Shown one piece after another: positions 36,149 to 45,452 of a stretch of DNA of 61,034 bases; the stretch's first letter is position 1; each line of letters starts with the position of its first letter. Origin of the DNA: Paraburkholderia ultramafica (GTDB taxonomy: Bacteria; Pseudomonadota; Gammaproteobacteria; Burkholderiales; Burkholderiaceae); NCBI RefSeq assembly GCF_902859915.1, contig NZ_CADIKK010000040.1, positions 1 to 61,034 of the forward strand, read 5' to 3'. The translations under genes and the position numbers were made by a program. Below the pieces are notes generated by a model, which made no database searches, was not told the DNA's origin, and saw only the letters and a program-made list of their open reading frames with translations.

Positions 36149-36162
36149 CGTGTTGTTTCCTT

Positions 36163-36402
36163 TCAAATAAATACCTGGACTCGCCGCTGACACCCGAGGT
36201 GTGCGCCGAACGCCAGCGCGTTTCGATCGATGCCCGCTGCGCTGACCAGCCGGCGGCTTTCCGTGCCGCTTTCGGTGGCCGCGTCTTCCCAGATGCTGAT
36301 GGCTTTCGGAATGTCGATGCCGTGACTTTCGGCGTACGCAAACCATCGGTTCGCCGCATCCGGCTCGGGCAGTTCGCGGTTCTGCAGAAAATATTTTCCC
36401 AT
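36163..36402 (-). CDS. Small hypothetical protein
   Basis: 79 residues starting MGKYFLQNRELPEPDAANRW, with balanced composition unlike the Arg-rich shadow frames around it. Not recognised. It lies 14 bp upstream of the lipoprotein gene on the same strand and could be its operon partner. No export signal. Confidence 0.5.
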   Translation of the reverse strand: MGKYFLQNRELPEPDAANRWFAYAESHGIDIPKAISIWEDAATESGTESRRLVSAAGIDRNALAFGAHLGCQRRVQVFI

Positions 36403-36668
36403 ATTGCGCTCGTGACCTCGAAATGGCCTCCTGCGGCAGCACGCATCGTGCCGAGGTCGAGGTTCGACCGGCGCGGGCGGAACAAGTGCGATCCGATGGC
36501 TGCGGTGGTGCGTCGAGCAGAACTTATCGGCGCGCGGAGCGCCTTACTTGATTGTTGTTTGCCACGAGCGCATGCGTGCGACGCGATTCTTGCGCGGACC
36601 TGCAACGACATGCGGGTCCGCGCCGCGCGAGGCAGCGTTTGCCCTCAATCGAAATGAGGAGAGAGAAG

Positions 36669-36932
36669 ATGGCCGAACGGGTCAGCGGCCCTTATCGCGG
36701 CTATTACATCAGCGCCGCCGCGCGCCTCGTGCCGGCGCACGACACGCCGGGCGCGGGCGGCACCTACGTCGGTTCGGTGAGTCTCGCCGAACACGGTCCG
36801 GACGATCCGCGCCGGATCGAAACCCTGCTGGAGCTCGGCACCGAGCAACGCTTCGGCAGCGAAGAGGAGGCGCTGGTTTTCGTCTTGCAGGCGGCGCGCG
36901 ACTATGTCGATCGTCTGCTGGGAGGGCGTTGA
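36669..36932 (+). CDS. Small hypothetical protein
   Basis: 87 residues, with a GAGGAGAG ribosome site before ATG 36669. Sequence PYRGYYISAAARLVPAHDTP and QRFGSEEEALVFVLQAARDY; no signal or named domain. It looks like a small conserved cytoplasmic protein. A second ATG overlaps its stop (TGATG), but see the next gene. Confidence 0.7.
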   Translation: MAERVSGPYRGYYISAAARLVPAHDTPGAGGTYVGSVSLAEHGPDDPRRIETLLELGTEQRFGSEEEALVFVLQAARDYVDRLLGGR

Positions 36933-37120
36933 TGGCAACTCGCGACACAGGCAAACGCACCGGCAAACGCACCGCTGCAAGCACCGCTAAAAGCGCTGAA
37001 GAAAGCCCCGCCGCACGCTGGACCGCGATCCGGCCGCGCGAGTACCATAGCGGGATTGACGGCGGCCGGCCGGCTTTCACCGGCGCCGCTCTCGTGCCGG
37101 AATCTTCTGATGAGGTGGCC

Positions 37121-37405
37121 ATGGAAATTCGGTTTCCCGCGGACGCGCGTGCTTACCGCGGCTCCAATCTGACCGTTGTCTTTCCCGCACTGGTGGACGG
37201 CGAGTCGGTGCCGTGCGCGATTTCGGTCGAAGCGCTCGAAGATCACTTCGGCGCCTACACCGAGGACCTCGAAGGCTGGCTGCGCGCGTTCGACGCCGGG
37301 CGTCCGCGCATCGAGGCCGTGGCGCGCGAGCACTTGCAGATCAGCAACGGCACGCCGGTACTGCTCAGGAGCGGCCACTTTCCGCCTCGCAAGGTCGCGG
37401 GCTAG
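37121..37405 (+). CDS. DUF1488 family protein
   Basis: 94 residues of the DUF1488 pattern: MEIRFPADARAYRGSNLTVV, FPALVDGESVPCAISVEALE, DHFGA. ATG 37121 has a GAGGTGG site. The frame is open upstream to ATG 36932, which overlaps the preceding stop; that longer form would add a Lys/Ala-rich extension of 63 residues. The short form fits the family. Function unknown. Confidence 0.78.
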   Translation: MEIRFPADARAYRGSNLTVVFPALVDGESVPCAISVEALEDHFGAYTEDLEGWLRAFDAGRPRIEAVAREHLQISNGTPVLLRSGHFPPRKVAG

Positions 37406-37500
37406 TCCGGTTCGCACACACTTGTACGAGCTTGCAGCAAAGATCAAGTCCCATCGACAGCGTCGTTCGCGACGCTCGCCTTGCCAGCGTGACGTGTGAT

Positions 37501-38499
37501 TCAGACCGTTTTCGCGGCGCTTCGCTGTGTTGCGCCACCAGCCGATGCCGCGTCGCGCGCGGCTTCGAAAGACCGCCGGATCCCTTCCTCGTACGACGTT
37601 TTGGCGATCGGACCGATCAGCTTCGTCAGCGCCGAGTCGTCGAGCACGACCGGCTCGGTCATCAGGTAGTTCATCTCCACCAGTTCGCGCATCAACGGAT
37701 TGAACAGGCCGAGCACGCGCAGCATGGTCTTGCCGGCGACCATCAGCTTCGGTTCGCGGCCGGCCAGCGCGTAAGCCTGTCGCGCCACTTCGCGTTGCGT
37801 GAGCGTGCCCGCGCCGGCGAGGTGCCACCAGCGCCCAAAGGCTGCGGGCGTACGCGTGAGCGTCTCGACCACCGGCCCGACGTCCGGCAGGTAGATGAAT
37901 TCGTGCGGCACATCCACCGGGCCGACCATCTGCGCGCGCTTCGCGGTGGCGGCGCCTTCGAACACGCCATTGAGCAGGCTGCGTTCGACACCCGGGCCGT
38001 AGAAGTCGGGCAAGCGCAGCACCAGCGTCGAGAGGCCGTGGTGGCCGTGCGCCGCCAGCACGAGATTTTCCTGCGCGAGCCGCATCCGGCCTTTAAACGT
38101 GTGCGGTTCACGCGGATGATTCTCGCTGATCGGATTGCTTCGCGCGCGGCCGTACGGATACACCGTGCCGATCAGAATCAAGCGTTCGACGCCCGCTGCC
38201 ACGACGCCGGCGAGCGTTTTTTCCATCAGCGGCGGATGGGCGGCGAACTGATCATACGGCACGCCGACCAGGTAGATCACTGTTTGCAAACCGGCTGCCG
38301 CCGCGCGAATCGAAGCGGGGTCGGCGGGATTCCACGTGACGATTTCCGCGCGCGGATCGTGGCCGAACGCCGCTTCGAGCGGCTGGCGCGAGCGGCCGAC
38401 CGCCCGGTAATCCCGGCCCGCCGCGCTCAGCGCCGCCGCGATGCTTTGACCCGCCGCGCCTGCGGCGCCGAATAAGCCCACTTTTCCTGACGCTTCCAT
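37501..38499 (-). CDS. NAD(P)-binding extended SDR / epimerase-like protein
   Basis: 332 residues. Rossmann motif VGLFGAAGAAGQSIAAALSA, a YPYG site within LILIGTVYPYGRARSNPISE standing where the SDR YxxxK is expected, then LVLRLPDFYGPGVERSLLNG. Resembles atypical/NmrA-like SDRs that act on sugar nucleotides or quinones; the substrate is unknown. ATG 38499 follows GAGGAGTCG. It is divergently transcribed from the TetR gene and is the likely target of that repressor. Confidence 0.85.
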   Translation of the reverse strand: MEASGKVGLFGAAGAAGQSIAAALSAAGRDYRAVGRSRQPLEAAFGHDPRAEIVTWNPADPASIRAAAAGLQTVIYLVGVPYDQFAAHPPLMEKTLAGVVAAGVERLILIGTVYPYGRARSNPISENHPREPHTFKGRMRLAQENLVLAAHGHHGLSTLVLRLPDFYGPGVERSLLNGVFEGAATAKRAQMVGPVDVPHEFIYLPDVGPVVETLTRTPAAFGRWWHLAGAGTLTQREVARQAYALAGREPKLMVAGKTMLRVLGLFNPLMRELVEMNYLMTEPVVLDDSALTKLIGPIAKTSYEEGIRRSFEAARDAASAGGATQRSAAKTV

Positions 38500-38562
38500 G
38501 ACGACTCCTCGAGACGGCGCCACATCGCGCCTGGTGAATTTCAATGATGGTTGAGAATTTAG

Positions 38563-38589
38563 TGAACGCTGTTCAGTGAACGGTGTTCA
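38563..38589. promoter_or_regulatory. Double palindromic operator between SDR and TetR genes
   Basis: Two tandem 13-bp palindromes, TGAACGCTGTTCA (38563-38575) and TGAACGGTGTTCA (38577-38589), separated by one base. The shared form is TGAAC-N3-GTTCA. This is a classical layout for cooperative binding by two TetR dimers in a divergent promoter. Confidence 0.8.
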
Positions 38590-38632
38590 GTTTAATTTGA
38601 CTTTTCAGTTTGTCAACCCGAGAATGTTCGTC

Positions 38633-39595
38633 ATGGGAATCGCCGAACGAAAAAACCGCCAGAAACAGGCGCTGCGCGAACGCATCCTCGATGCCGCGCG
38701 GCGCATCGTGATGCGTGAAGGCTTTGCCGCGCTGTCCATGCGCAAGATCGCCGACGCCATCGAATATTCACCCGCCACGCTATACCTTCATTTCGCGAGC
38801 CGCGATGAGCTCGCGCAGGCCTTGTGCGCGGAGGGCTATGCGCAATTGCTGGAGAGCTTCGTGCCGCTCGCGGGGATCGTCGATCCGGCTGAGCGGCTCA
38901 AGGCGCTCGGGCGTGCTTATGTGGCGTTCGGCGTCGCGCATCCGGAAACCTACCGGCTGATCTTCATGGAAGATCCGAGCTATACCGGTGCGGCGCTTGG
39001 CGGCGCGGCGGGTGTTTCGGGTGCTTCGGGTGCGGGGAAGGCCGGCGCGCTCGCGGACGCTGAGGCCGGGAACACGGCGGCGCACACAACGGCGCCGGGG
39101 GCGGCGGCGACGCCGGTCGGCGAAGCGGGCGATGCAGCGCTCAGCGCCGCCGCCGACGACGACCCCGGCGCCGCCGCGTTACACATCATGATCGCCGCGC
39201 TCGAAGAGCTGAGGGCGGCGGGGCGCCTGTCGGCCTCGATGGATGCGGGCGTGTGGGCCGAGGCGTTCTGGGCGACCCTGCATGGGATCGTCGCGCTCAA
39301 CCTCACGTGTCCCGTATTTCCGACCGCACCGCTCGATACAGTGGTGGAGATCGCACTCGACGCTTGGCTCGGCACACCGCAAGCCGCGCCACAAACCGCA
39401 CGACGCGCCGCGCAGCCGCGCAGCGTCAGGAGCGCTGCTGGCGTTGGCAAGAGCAAGTCCGCTGACTCGCAGACCGCGTTGCCCGTCGAACCTGGCAGCG
39501 AACCGGCGGCTTCGCCATCGGGCAGCAAGTCAATGCAAGCACCCGCAAAAAAGGCCATCGGTCCGGGTACGAAACGCAAAACCGCGAGCCCGTGA
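38633..39595 (+). CDS. TetR-family regulator with low-complexity insert
   Basis: About 320 residues from ATG 38633 (ATG 38624 is also in frame). N-terminal TetR HTH: RERILDAARRIVMREGFAAL, SMRKIADAIEYSPATLYLHF. The C-terminal effector domain is of the TetR_C_33/WHG type (AFWATLHGIVALNLTCPVFP). It is interrupted at about residues 120-180 by an Ala/Gly/Thr-rich insert, and the last 55 residues form a Lys/Ser/Ala-rich tail. The ligand is unknown. It probably represses itself and the SDR gene through the double palindrome. Confidence 0.88.
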   Translation: MGIAERKNRQKQALRERILDAARRIVMREGFAALSMRKIADAIEYSPATLYLHFASRDELAQALCAEGYAQLLESFVPLAGIVDPAERLKALGRAYVAFGVAHPETYRLIFMEDPSYTGAALGGAAGVSGASGAGKAGALADAEAGNTAAHTTAPGAAATPVGEAGDAALSAAADDDPGAAALHIMIAALEELRAAGRLSASMDAGVWAEAFWATLHGIVALNLTCPVFPTAPLDTVVEIALDAWLGTPQAAPQTARRAAQPRSVRSAAGVGKSKSADSQTALPVEPGSEPAASPSGSKSMQAPAKKAIGPGTKRKTASP

Positions 39596-39641
39596 TAACG
39601 TTCAGTTCCACTTCACTCAACGCCGTCGCGCCTCGTTCTCC

Positions 39642-40778
39642 ATGTCCATTTCCACCTCGCCCGCTGTCAGCGACGAAGTCGCGACTTACGTAGCCAACCG
39701 CATCGGCTTCATCGAACTGGAAAGGCCGAAGGCGCTCAACGCGCTGTCGACCGGCATGATTCGCGCGATGCACGCGGCGCTCGATCAGTGGCGCGAAGAT
39801 CCCGACGTGCTCGCCGTCGTGGTGCGCAGCCAGCATCCGCGCGCATTCTGCGCGGGCGGCGACGTCCGGTTCCTGTACGAGTCGGCGCAACGCGGCGAGC
39901 ACGATGCGCGCGACGTGTTTTTCACCGAGGAGTACAGCCTCAATCACGCGATCTTCACCTATCCGAAGCCGTATATCGCGTTGATGAACGGCGTCGTGAT
40001 GGGCGGCGGCATGGGCATCTCGCAGGGCGCGCATCGTACCGGCGGCCTGCGCGTCGTCACTAACTCGACGAAGATGGCGATGCCCGAAACCCGCATCGGG
40101 CTCTTTCCCGATGTCGGCGCTAGCTGGTTTCTGGCCCGCACGCCTGGCGCGATCGGCCGCTATCTGGCAGTGACCGGCGAGACGATCGGCGCGGCCGATG
40201 CGCTCTACGCGGGTCTTGCCGATACATATATCGACGACGCAGCATTGCCCGCGCTGGTCGACACGTTGCGCAGCGAGCTGTTCGAGCGCGGCGTGGACGT
40301 GGTCGCGTGCATCGAGCGCGAGACGCTCGCGCATCAGGTCGTGCCGCGGCCCGAGGCTTCATCGCTCGCGCGCGCGCGCGCATTGATCGACCGGCATTTC
40401 GCGTTGCCCGACGTCGCGCGGATTCTCGCTTCGCTCGAACAGGAGCGCGAACATGCGGGCGACGCAGCGGAGTGGGCCGAACAGACGATCGCGGTGTTGC
40501 GCGAACGTTCGCCGTTGTCGATGGCGGTGTCGCTGGAAGTGGTGACGCGTGCGGAGGGCTCGATGGCCGACGTGCTGCGTGGCGATCTCGATCTGACGCG
40601 CTCGAGCTTCGTCGCGGGCGACACGATGGAAGGCATTCGCGCGCGCATCATCGACAAGGACAACGCGCCGCGCTGGCGCTTCGCGCGCATCGAAGACGTG
40701 AGCGCGGCCGACGTGGAGAAGATGTTCGAAAGTCCGTGGCCGGCGAACGAACACCCGTTGCGCGATCTGTGCGGTTAA
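39642..40778 (+). CDS. Enoyl-CoA hydratase/isomerase family, 3-hydroxyisobutyryl-CoA hydrolase-like
   Basis: Crotonase-fold protein of about 378 residues, longer than simple enoyl-CoA hydratases and matching the HIBYL-CoA hydrolase subgroup. Motifs: GFIELERPKALNALSTGMIR, PRAFCAGGDVRFLYES, NGVVMGGGMGISQGAHRT and MAMPETRIGLFPDVGASWFL (the Glu/Asp pair). The C-terminal extension typical of the subgroup is present. It may act in valine breakdown. It follows the TetR gene by 46 bp and may be in its unit. Confidence 0.9.
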   Translation: MSISTSPAVSDEVATYVANRIGFIELERPKALNALSTGMIRAMHAALDQWREDPDVLAVVVRSQHPRAFCAGGDVRFLYESAQRGEHDARDVFFTEEYSLNHAIFTYPKPYIALMNGVVMGGGMGISQGAHRTGGLRVVTNSTKMAMPETRIGLFPDVGASWFLARTPGAIGRYLAVTGETIGAADALYAGLADTYIDDAALPALVDTLRSELFERGVDVVACIERETLAHQVVPRPEASSLARARALIDRHFALPDVARILASLEQEREHAGDAAEWAEQTIAVLRERSPLSMAVSLEVVTRAEGSMADVLRGDLDLTRSSFVAGDTMEGIRARIIDKDNAPRWRFARIEDVSAADVEKMFESPWPANEHPLRDLCG

Positions 40779-40856
40779 ACAGCGGGATTGAAGCGGAAGA
40801 GCTTATGCCGGGCTTGCTGACGGCATAAGCTCGCAACTACCAAGCCACAAAGCCGC

Positions 40857-41282
40857 TCACTCTTCGTCTTCGCTCGCCATGAACGCGCGCATGAACACCA
40901 GCGCGCCCCAGCCCCACATCGCGTTCGCCGCGAAACCTACCGCGAGGCGCGGCAGCATGTTGCCGCTCGGCCAGATGCCGCGCAGCGGATCGACCACGAA
41001 CACGCTCGCCGCCGTCAGCACGACGCCGCCGAACACGAAAGCCGGCATCCACGGCGCGCGCCGCTGCGGCGCGACGCGCAGCAGCCACGCCATCAGCACG
41101 GCCCAGAACGCGCTCCAGATCGCATTCGCGATGAACTCAGGCAATCCGAGGGGCAAGAACGGCGCAGTCGAAAAACCGGTCGGATCGATCATGCCGGCTG
41201 CGTGCATCAGCGCCAGCGTCGATTCGTGAAAGAACAGGGATGCCAGAAAACCGGCGACGAACGGCAGGATGAGTTTTTGCAT
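40857..41282 (-). CDS. Conserved membrane protein
   Basis: 141 residues with about four hydrophobic segments (LILPFVAGFLASLFFHESTL, AIWSAFWAVLMAWLLRV, PAFVFGGVVLTAASVFVVDP, AVGFAANAMWGWGALVFMRA). No catalytic motif or family that I can name. Stand-alone gene, convergent with the crotonase gene. Confidence 0.78.
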   Translation of the reverse strand: MQKLILPFVAGFLASLFFHESTLALMHAAGMIDPTGFSTAPFLPLGLPEFIANAIWSAFWAVLMAWLLRVAPQRRAPWMPAFVFGGVVLTAASVFVVDPLRGIWPSGNMLPRLAVGFAANAMWGWGALVFMRAFMASEDEE

Positions 41283-41789
41283 GCATTGACCGCCAGGGTA
41301 CAGGCGGCGTGATTCGCGTGACCTGTACCGGATTATTGGAAACGTGCGCCATTATATATTTGGGCATCCCGTTTCCCGCGTGCGTAAAGTGCAACACCCG
41401 TATGCTTTAACGTCGGGCTAATCATGAAAGTGGAAAACCTAAGCTAAAAAAAATCGTTCAAAAGCCGTGGCCCGATCCATAGACTGCTTCTTCATGCAGA
41501 CGGCGTTGGTCGCCGTCGCCCGTTTAATCGGGCGCGTCACGCGCACGTTTGGTCGAGGGAAGCCGTCGCGATGTCCTGCCTGATGCCGATGTTTGCCCGC
41601 CGCATGACGCCCGTGCGCCGCGGCCTGCGCTGTCGCTCGTAGCCCGCGCCGACACCGGCCATTTTTCCAACCCTTTTTGCGCTGCATCGCCCGGCCGCGT
41701 GCCGGCTGGATGCGCGCGGCCGGCGTGTGCGCAGGCACGTTACGCACCGTCTCCACTCAATCCAGTTTCGAACAGGCAGGAGCAGCAAC
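41283..41789. other. Non-coding region before the ssu remnant
   Basis: 507 bp. 41330-41460 is AT-rich with possible promoter elements, and an inverted repeat lies near 41690-41735 (cggccgcgtgccgg...gcgcgcggccgg). No trace of ssuA or ssuE, which often precede ssuD, is seen. Confidence 0.55.
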
Positions 41790-42950
41790 ATGAATGTGTT
41801 CTGGTTCATTCCGACTCACGGCGACAGCCGCTATCTCGGTACGTCCTAAGGCACACGCGCAGCCGATTACGACTACTTTCAGCAGATCGCCGTGGCCGCC
41901 GATACGCTCGGCTACGAAGGCGTGCTGCTGCCGACCGGCCGTTCGTGCGAGGACGCGTGGGTCGTCGCGTCGAGCCTGATCGCCGCGACCAAACGCCTGA
42001 AGTTTCTGGTGGCGATCCGTCCGGGCATTGCGTCGCCGGGTCTGGCCGCGCGGATGGCGGCGACCTTCGACCGTCTTTCGAATGGGCGTCTGCTGATCAA
42101 CGTCGTGACCGGCGGCGATGCGGCCGAGCTGGAAGGCGACGGCGTGTTCGTCGATCACGACACACGCTATCAGATCACCGATGAGTTCCTGCACATCTGG
42201 CGCAAGCTGTTGACCGCGTCGCACACCAACGACGCGATCGAGTTCAACGGCAAGCATCTCACGTCGAAGGGCGGCAAGGCGTTATATCCGCCGGTGCAGA
42301 ACCCGCATCCGCCGCTGTGGTTCGGTGGTTCGTCGCCGGCCGCGCACGACATGGCGGGCGAGCATATCGACACCTATCTGACGTGGGGCGAGCCGCCCGC
42401 GGCGGTGGCGAAGAAGATCGCGGACATTCGCGCGCGCGCTGCGGCGCATGGCCGTCAGATCAAGTTTGGCATTCGCCTGCATGTGATCGTGCGCGAGACC
42501 GAAGAGGAAGCATGGGCCGCCGCCGACAAGCTGATCAGCAAGCTCGCCGACGACACCATCTCGCGCGCGCAGGCGTCGTTCTCGAAGATGGACTCCGAAG
42601 GGCAGCGCCGCATGGCCGCGCTGCACGGCGGCAAGCGCGGCGGCCGCACGGAGCTCGAGGCCTATCCGAATCTGTGGGCGGGCGTGGGCCTCGTGCGCGG
42701 CGGCGCGGGCACGGCGCTGGTCGGCAATCCCGAGCAGGTGGCCGCGCGCATGAAGGAGTACGCCGAGCTCGGCATCGACACCTTCATCCTGTCCGGCTAT
42801 CCGCACCTCGAAGAGTCGTATCGCTTCGCCGAGCTGGTGTTTCCGCTGCTGCCGAACCGGCGCAACAAGACTTCGAACGGACCGCTGTCGGGGCCGTTCG
42901 GCGAGATCGTCGGCAACAACTATCTGCCGAAGGCGGCGAGCGCGAGCTGA
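41790..42950 (+). pseudogene. ssuD: Alkanesulfonate monooxygenase gene with a nonsense codon
   Basis: FMNH2-dependent monooxygenase that releases sulfite from alkanesulfonates. ATG 41790 follows AGGAGCAGC and gives the correct MNVFWFIPTHGDSRYLGTS. Codon 20 (41847-41849) is TAA, where a Glu codon is expected. The frame then continues perfectly (RAADYDYFQQIAVAADTLGY, EGVLLPTGRSCEDAWVVASS, VTGGDAAELEGDGVF) to 42950. A single G-to-T change explains the stop. Unless an internal GTG at 41892 is used, no functional enzyme is made, and that start would drop the first 34 residues. Confidence 0.88.
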
Positions 42951-43001
42951 GCGGGTGCCATAAAGCGTACGGACTTTCGACTAGCAATGAGGAAAGCAAT
43001 C

Positions 43002-43528
43002 ATGACTCAAGCCACTTTGAGCGCGGATCGCAGCGATGCAAACGCGAACGCTAATGCGGGCGCCGCCGCGGGTGCGCTGCGCCGGATCGGCGCGCATCTC
43101 GCGCCCTGGCTCGCGCCGCTCGCGATTCTGCTGGCGTGGGAATTCGCCGCGCGCAGCGGCGTGCTGTCGACGCGCGTGCTCCCCGAACCGCTTGCGGTCG
43201 TGAAGGCGGCGTGGTCGCTGATCCAGTCCGGCGAAATGTGGGCGGATGTGAAGGTCAGCACCTGGCGCGCGGTGTCGGGGTTCACGATCGGCGGCGGCAT
43301 CGGCCTCGTGCTCGGGCTCGCGACGGGCCTGTTCAAGCCCGCCGAGATCGCGCTCGATTCGACCGTGCAGATGGTCCGCAACATCCCGGCGCTGGCGATG
43401 ATTCCGCTCGTGATCCTGTGGTTCGGCATCGAGGAACAAGCGAAGGTGTTTCTCGTCGCGCTGGGCGTGTTCTTCCCGATCTACGTGAACACGTTCCACG
43501 GCGTCCGTTCGGTCGACGCCAACCTCGG
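43002..43528 (+). pseudogene. ssuC: Sulfonate ABC permease gene, 3' end deleted
   Basis: N-terminal two thirds of the BPD_transp_1 permease of the aliphatic sulfonate importer. ATG 43002 follows GAGGAAAG. Typical segments: LAPLAILLAWEFAARSGVLS, TRVLPEPLAVVKAAWSLIQS, PALAMIPLVILWFGIEEQAK and VFFPIYVNTFHGVRSVDANL. The family then needs a GLS-rich EAA loop and two more helices, but after 43528 the sequence is that of SsuB in another frame. The ORF runs out of frame to 43682. It cannot form a working permease. Confidence 0.85.
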
Positions 43529-44115
43529 GCGTGCTCGAAAAGCGCGCCGCAGACGGCGGCCCGCTCGACACCCGCATCATGTTTCAGGACGCGCGTCTGC
43601 TGCCGTGGAAGAGCGTGCTGCAAAACGTGATGCTCGGCCTCGGCCGCAGTGCCCGCGAAGATGCGCGCGCCGTGCTCGCTGAAGTCGGCTTGCTCGAACG
43701 CGCGGACGACTGGCCCGCGCAGCTTTCCGGCGGTCAGCGCCAGCGCGTGGCATTGGCGCGGGCGCTCGTGCATCGTCCGCAATTGCTGCTGCTCGACGAG
43801 CCGCTCGGCGCGCTCGATGCGTTGACGCGGATCGAAATGCACGCGCTGATCGAGCGGCTGTGGCGCGAGCATCGCTTCACCGCGCTGCTCGTGACGCACG
43901 ACGTGCATGAAGCCGTGGCGCTCGGCGACCGGATTCTGCTGATCGAGGAAGGGCGCGTTGCGCTCGATCAGCCGGTGGCGCTCGAGCGTCCGCGCTCGCG
44001 TGCGTCAGGGAGGTTCGCCGCGCTCGAAGAACACGTGTTGCAACGCGTGCTGAAGAACGCGCCGAACGACGACGCGCTGGTGAAGTCGACGGAGGTGTCG
44101 ATCGCGCGCCTGTAA
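43529..44115 (+). pseudogene. ssuB: Sulfonate ABC ATPase gene, 5' end deleted
   Basis: C-terminal two thirds of the SsuB ATPase. Present: Q-loop region DTRIMFQDARLLPWKSVLQN, signature LSGGQRQRVALARAL, Walker B LLLLDEPLGALDALTR and switch His LLVTHDVHEAVALGDR. The start codon and the whole Walker A loop are absent, because the 5' part was lost together with the ssuC 3' end. A GTG at 43531 could start a protein, but it could not bind ATP. Confidence 0.85.
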
Positions 44116-44123
44116 GGCCGGCG

Positions 44124-44381
44124 CTATTTCGCGTTCGCGGCGCTGGCGGGTGGTTCGTGCATCAACTTGTCGTTGGTCGGTTTGCGCGGACGTTTGATCG
44201 GCATGTTGTCCGGGTTGCTTGAACCGCCTGAGCCGGAGGCGGCTTGGGGCGGTTTTATCATTGGGGCGCTGTTGGTTTGCGGCGCTGGTTTTTCCGTTTG
44301 CGCGAATGCCGCCGCGCCGCTCGCCGCGGCCACCGCGAGCGCGATGCGTGCGCTCAGCGTTGTCCATCTGCTTCGCTTCAT
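44124..44381 (-). CDS. Small secreted Pro-rich protein
   Basis: 85 residues from ATG 44381 (GAGGACGA site upstream). Signal peptide RIALAVAAASGAAAFAQ, then a short disordered Pro/Asn/Lys-rich mature part (QTNSAPMIKPPQAASGSG, NMPIKRPRKPTNDKLMHEPP). No domain. Probably periplasmic, function unknown. Confidence 0.72.
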   Translation of the reverse strand: MKRSRWTTLSARIALAVAAASGAAAFAQTEKPAPQTNSAPMIKPPQAASGSGGSSNPDNMPIKRPRKPTNDKLMHEPPASAANAK

Positions 44382-44643
44382 TTCGTCCTCCTTTGTGATG
44401 CCAGCTGTTGACTGTGTTGCTGGTACGTTTGTGGTGATAGACCCGAAGGGGAAGGGGAAATTCGCGTGCGTCGCATGGCGTTGCGCTGCGATGATGCGCC
44501 TCGCTACCCGATGCGTAACATCAGGCGAGCAAACCCCATACCCTATTTTCAACTTCCGCGACGCAACGCGCACGCCTCAACGCGCCCCTGCATACGTCCC
44601 CGAAACTTGCTACGATAAATTGATCATCCCGACGGAGACGGTC

Positions 44644-44841
44644 ATGTCGAAGTCATTGAGTCCCGAAGCGGTCGAAGCGTTGCGGCTTCTGAACGACGTT
44701 GGCGTCGGTCAGCAGGTGCCGAAGCTGGCGCAGTCCGTCACGGCGGAATTGCTGGCGAGCGGCCTGGCTGCCAAAGCAGGCGGTGGCGAGGTCGAGATCA
44801 CGTGTAACGGCCGACAGTATCTTTCCGGCGATTGCGATTGA
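44644..44841 (+). CDS. Small hypothetical protein
   Basis: 65 residues with a CGGAGACGG site before ATG 44644. MSKSLSPEAVEALRLLNDVG, VGQQVPKLAQSVTAELLASG, then EVEITCNGRQYLSGDCD. Predicted helical, then a short strand with two Cys. Not recognised. Confidence 0.65.
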   Translation: MSKSLSPEAVEALRLLNDVGVGQQVPKLAQSVTAELLASGLAAKAGGGEVEITCNGRQYLSGDCD

Positions 44842-44953
44842 GCGTCGGACAAGACCCGACTGGAAGGCGCCGCTGCATGCCGCGAGCCGGTAGCAACGCT
44901 CGCTGGACAAGCCCGGCCGTCGTCCTTTCACCAGCGACACCACGGAGGCGCAC

Positions 44954-45196
44954 ATGGAGCCGAAGGGCTTCGACATGGGGGATTACGAGGAACGTTACCA
45001 GGACTACAACATCGAGGTCGCGGTCGAGCAGGTGCTGACGGGCGTCAAGGCGCATTTTCGGGTGTTGCGGGACGACGCCGTGGTGGTCGATTGGCGGCTC
45101 GTGCATATCAACAGCTTGTGGTCCACCGAGCATGCTGCGGCCGAAGCGGGTTTGCGCGCGGCGCGCGAGTTGATCGATGCAGGCCTGACAGGCTAG
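44954..45196 (+). CDS. Small hypothetical protein
   Basis: 80 residues from ATG 44954, preceded by GGAGGCGCAC. Sequence MGDYEERYQDYNIEVAVEQV and HFRVLRDDAVVVDWRLVHIN, with an amphipathic C-terminal helix. No known domain. It is 112 bp after the previous small gene in the same direction. Confidence 0.65.
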   Translation: MEPKGFDMGDYEERYQDYNIEVAVEQVLTGVKAHFRVLRDDAVVVDWRLVHINSLWSTEHAAAEAGLRAARELIDAGLTG

Positions 45197-45368
45197 TCGA
45201 GAGGGTGGGACAGCGCGGATGCGGTCGATCCGGTTGGGCAGCGCGTCATGACTTGCTGAGGCGGAGCGCAGACCGCTGTGAATCTCGCGCGCGCAAGGCT
45301 GCGCGTCCGCATCGCCGTAGACGATTGTTCCGCTAAATGACCGGCGCGCGCATGGCGCCGCGTAAACG

Positions 45369-45436
45369 CAACTGGGCGCCGGCATCAGTACTGCATGCGC
45401 GGCGCCCAGTTGATCCGCTGCCCTGACGGGCAGCGG
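45369..45436 (-). terminator. Two hairpins after the DUF4148 gene
   Basis: Stem ccgctgcc / ggcagcgg (45415-45436), then stem caactgggcgcc / ggcgcccagttg (45369-45412), in the 3' direction of the minus-strand gene. There is no T-run, so they may instead protect the mRNA end or terminate both strands weakly. Confidence 0.55.
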
Positions 45437-45452
45437 CTTCGACGGCGAGGGC

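Noticed and set aside
41847..41849. TAA in ssuD as a recoded codon
   Set aside because: TAA is not used for known recoding to Glu, and the downstream genes of the operon are also broken, so decay is simpler.
44167..44841. A long plus-strand frame joining the region opposite the secreted protein to the small gene at 44644
   Set aside because: The first part is antisense to a gene with signal peptide and ribosome site. Only the part from ATG 44644 looks coding.
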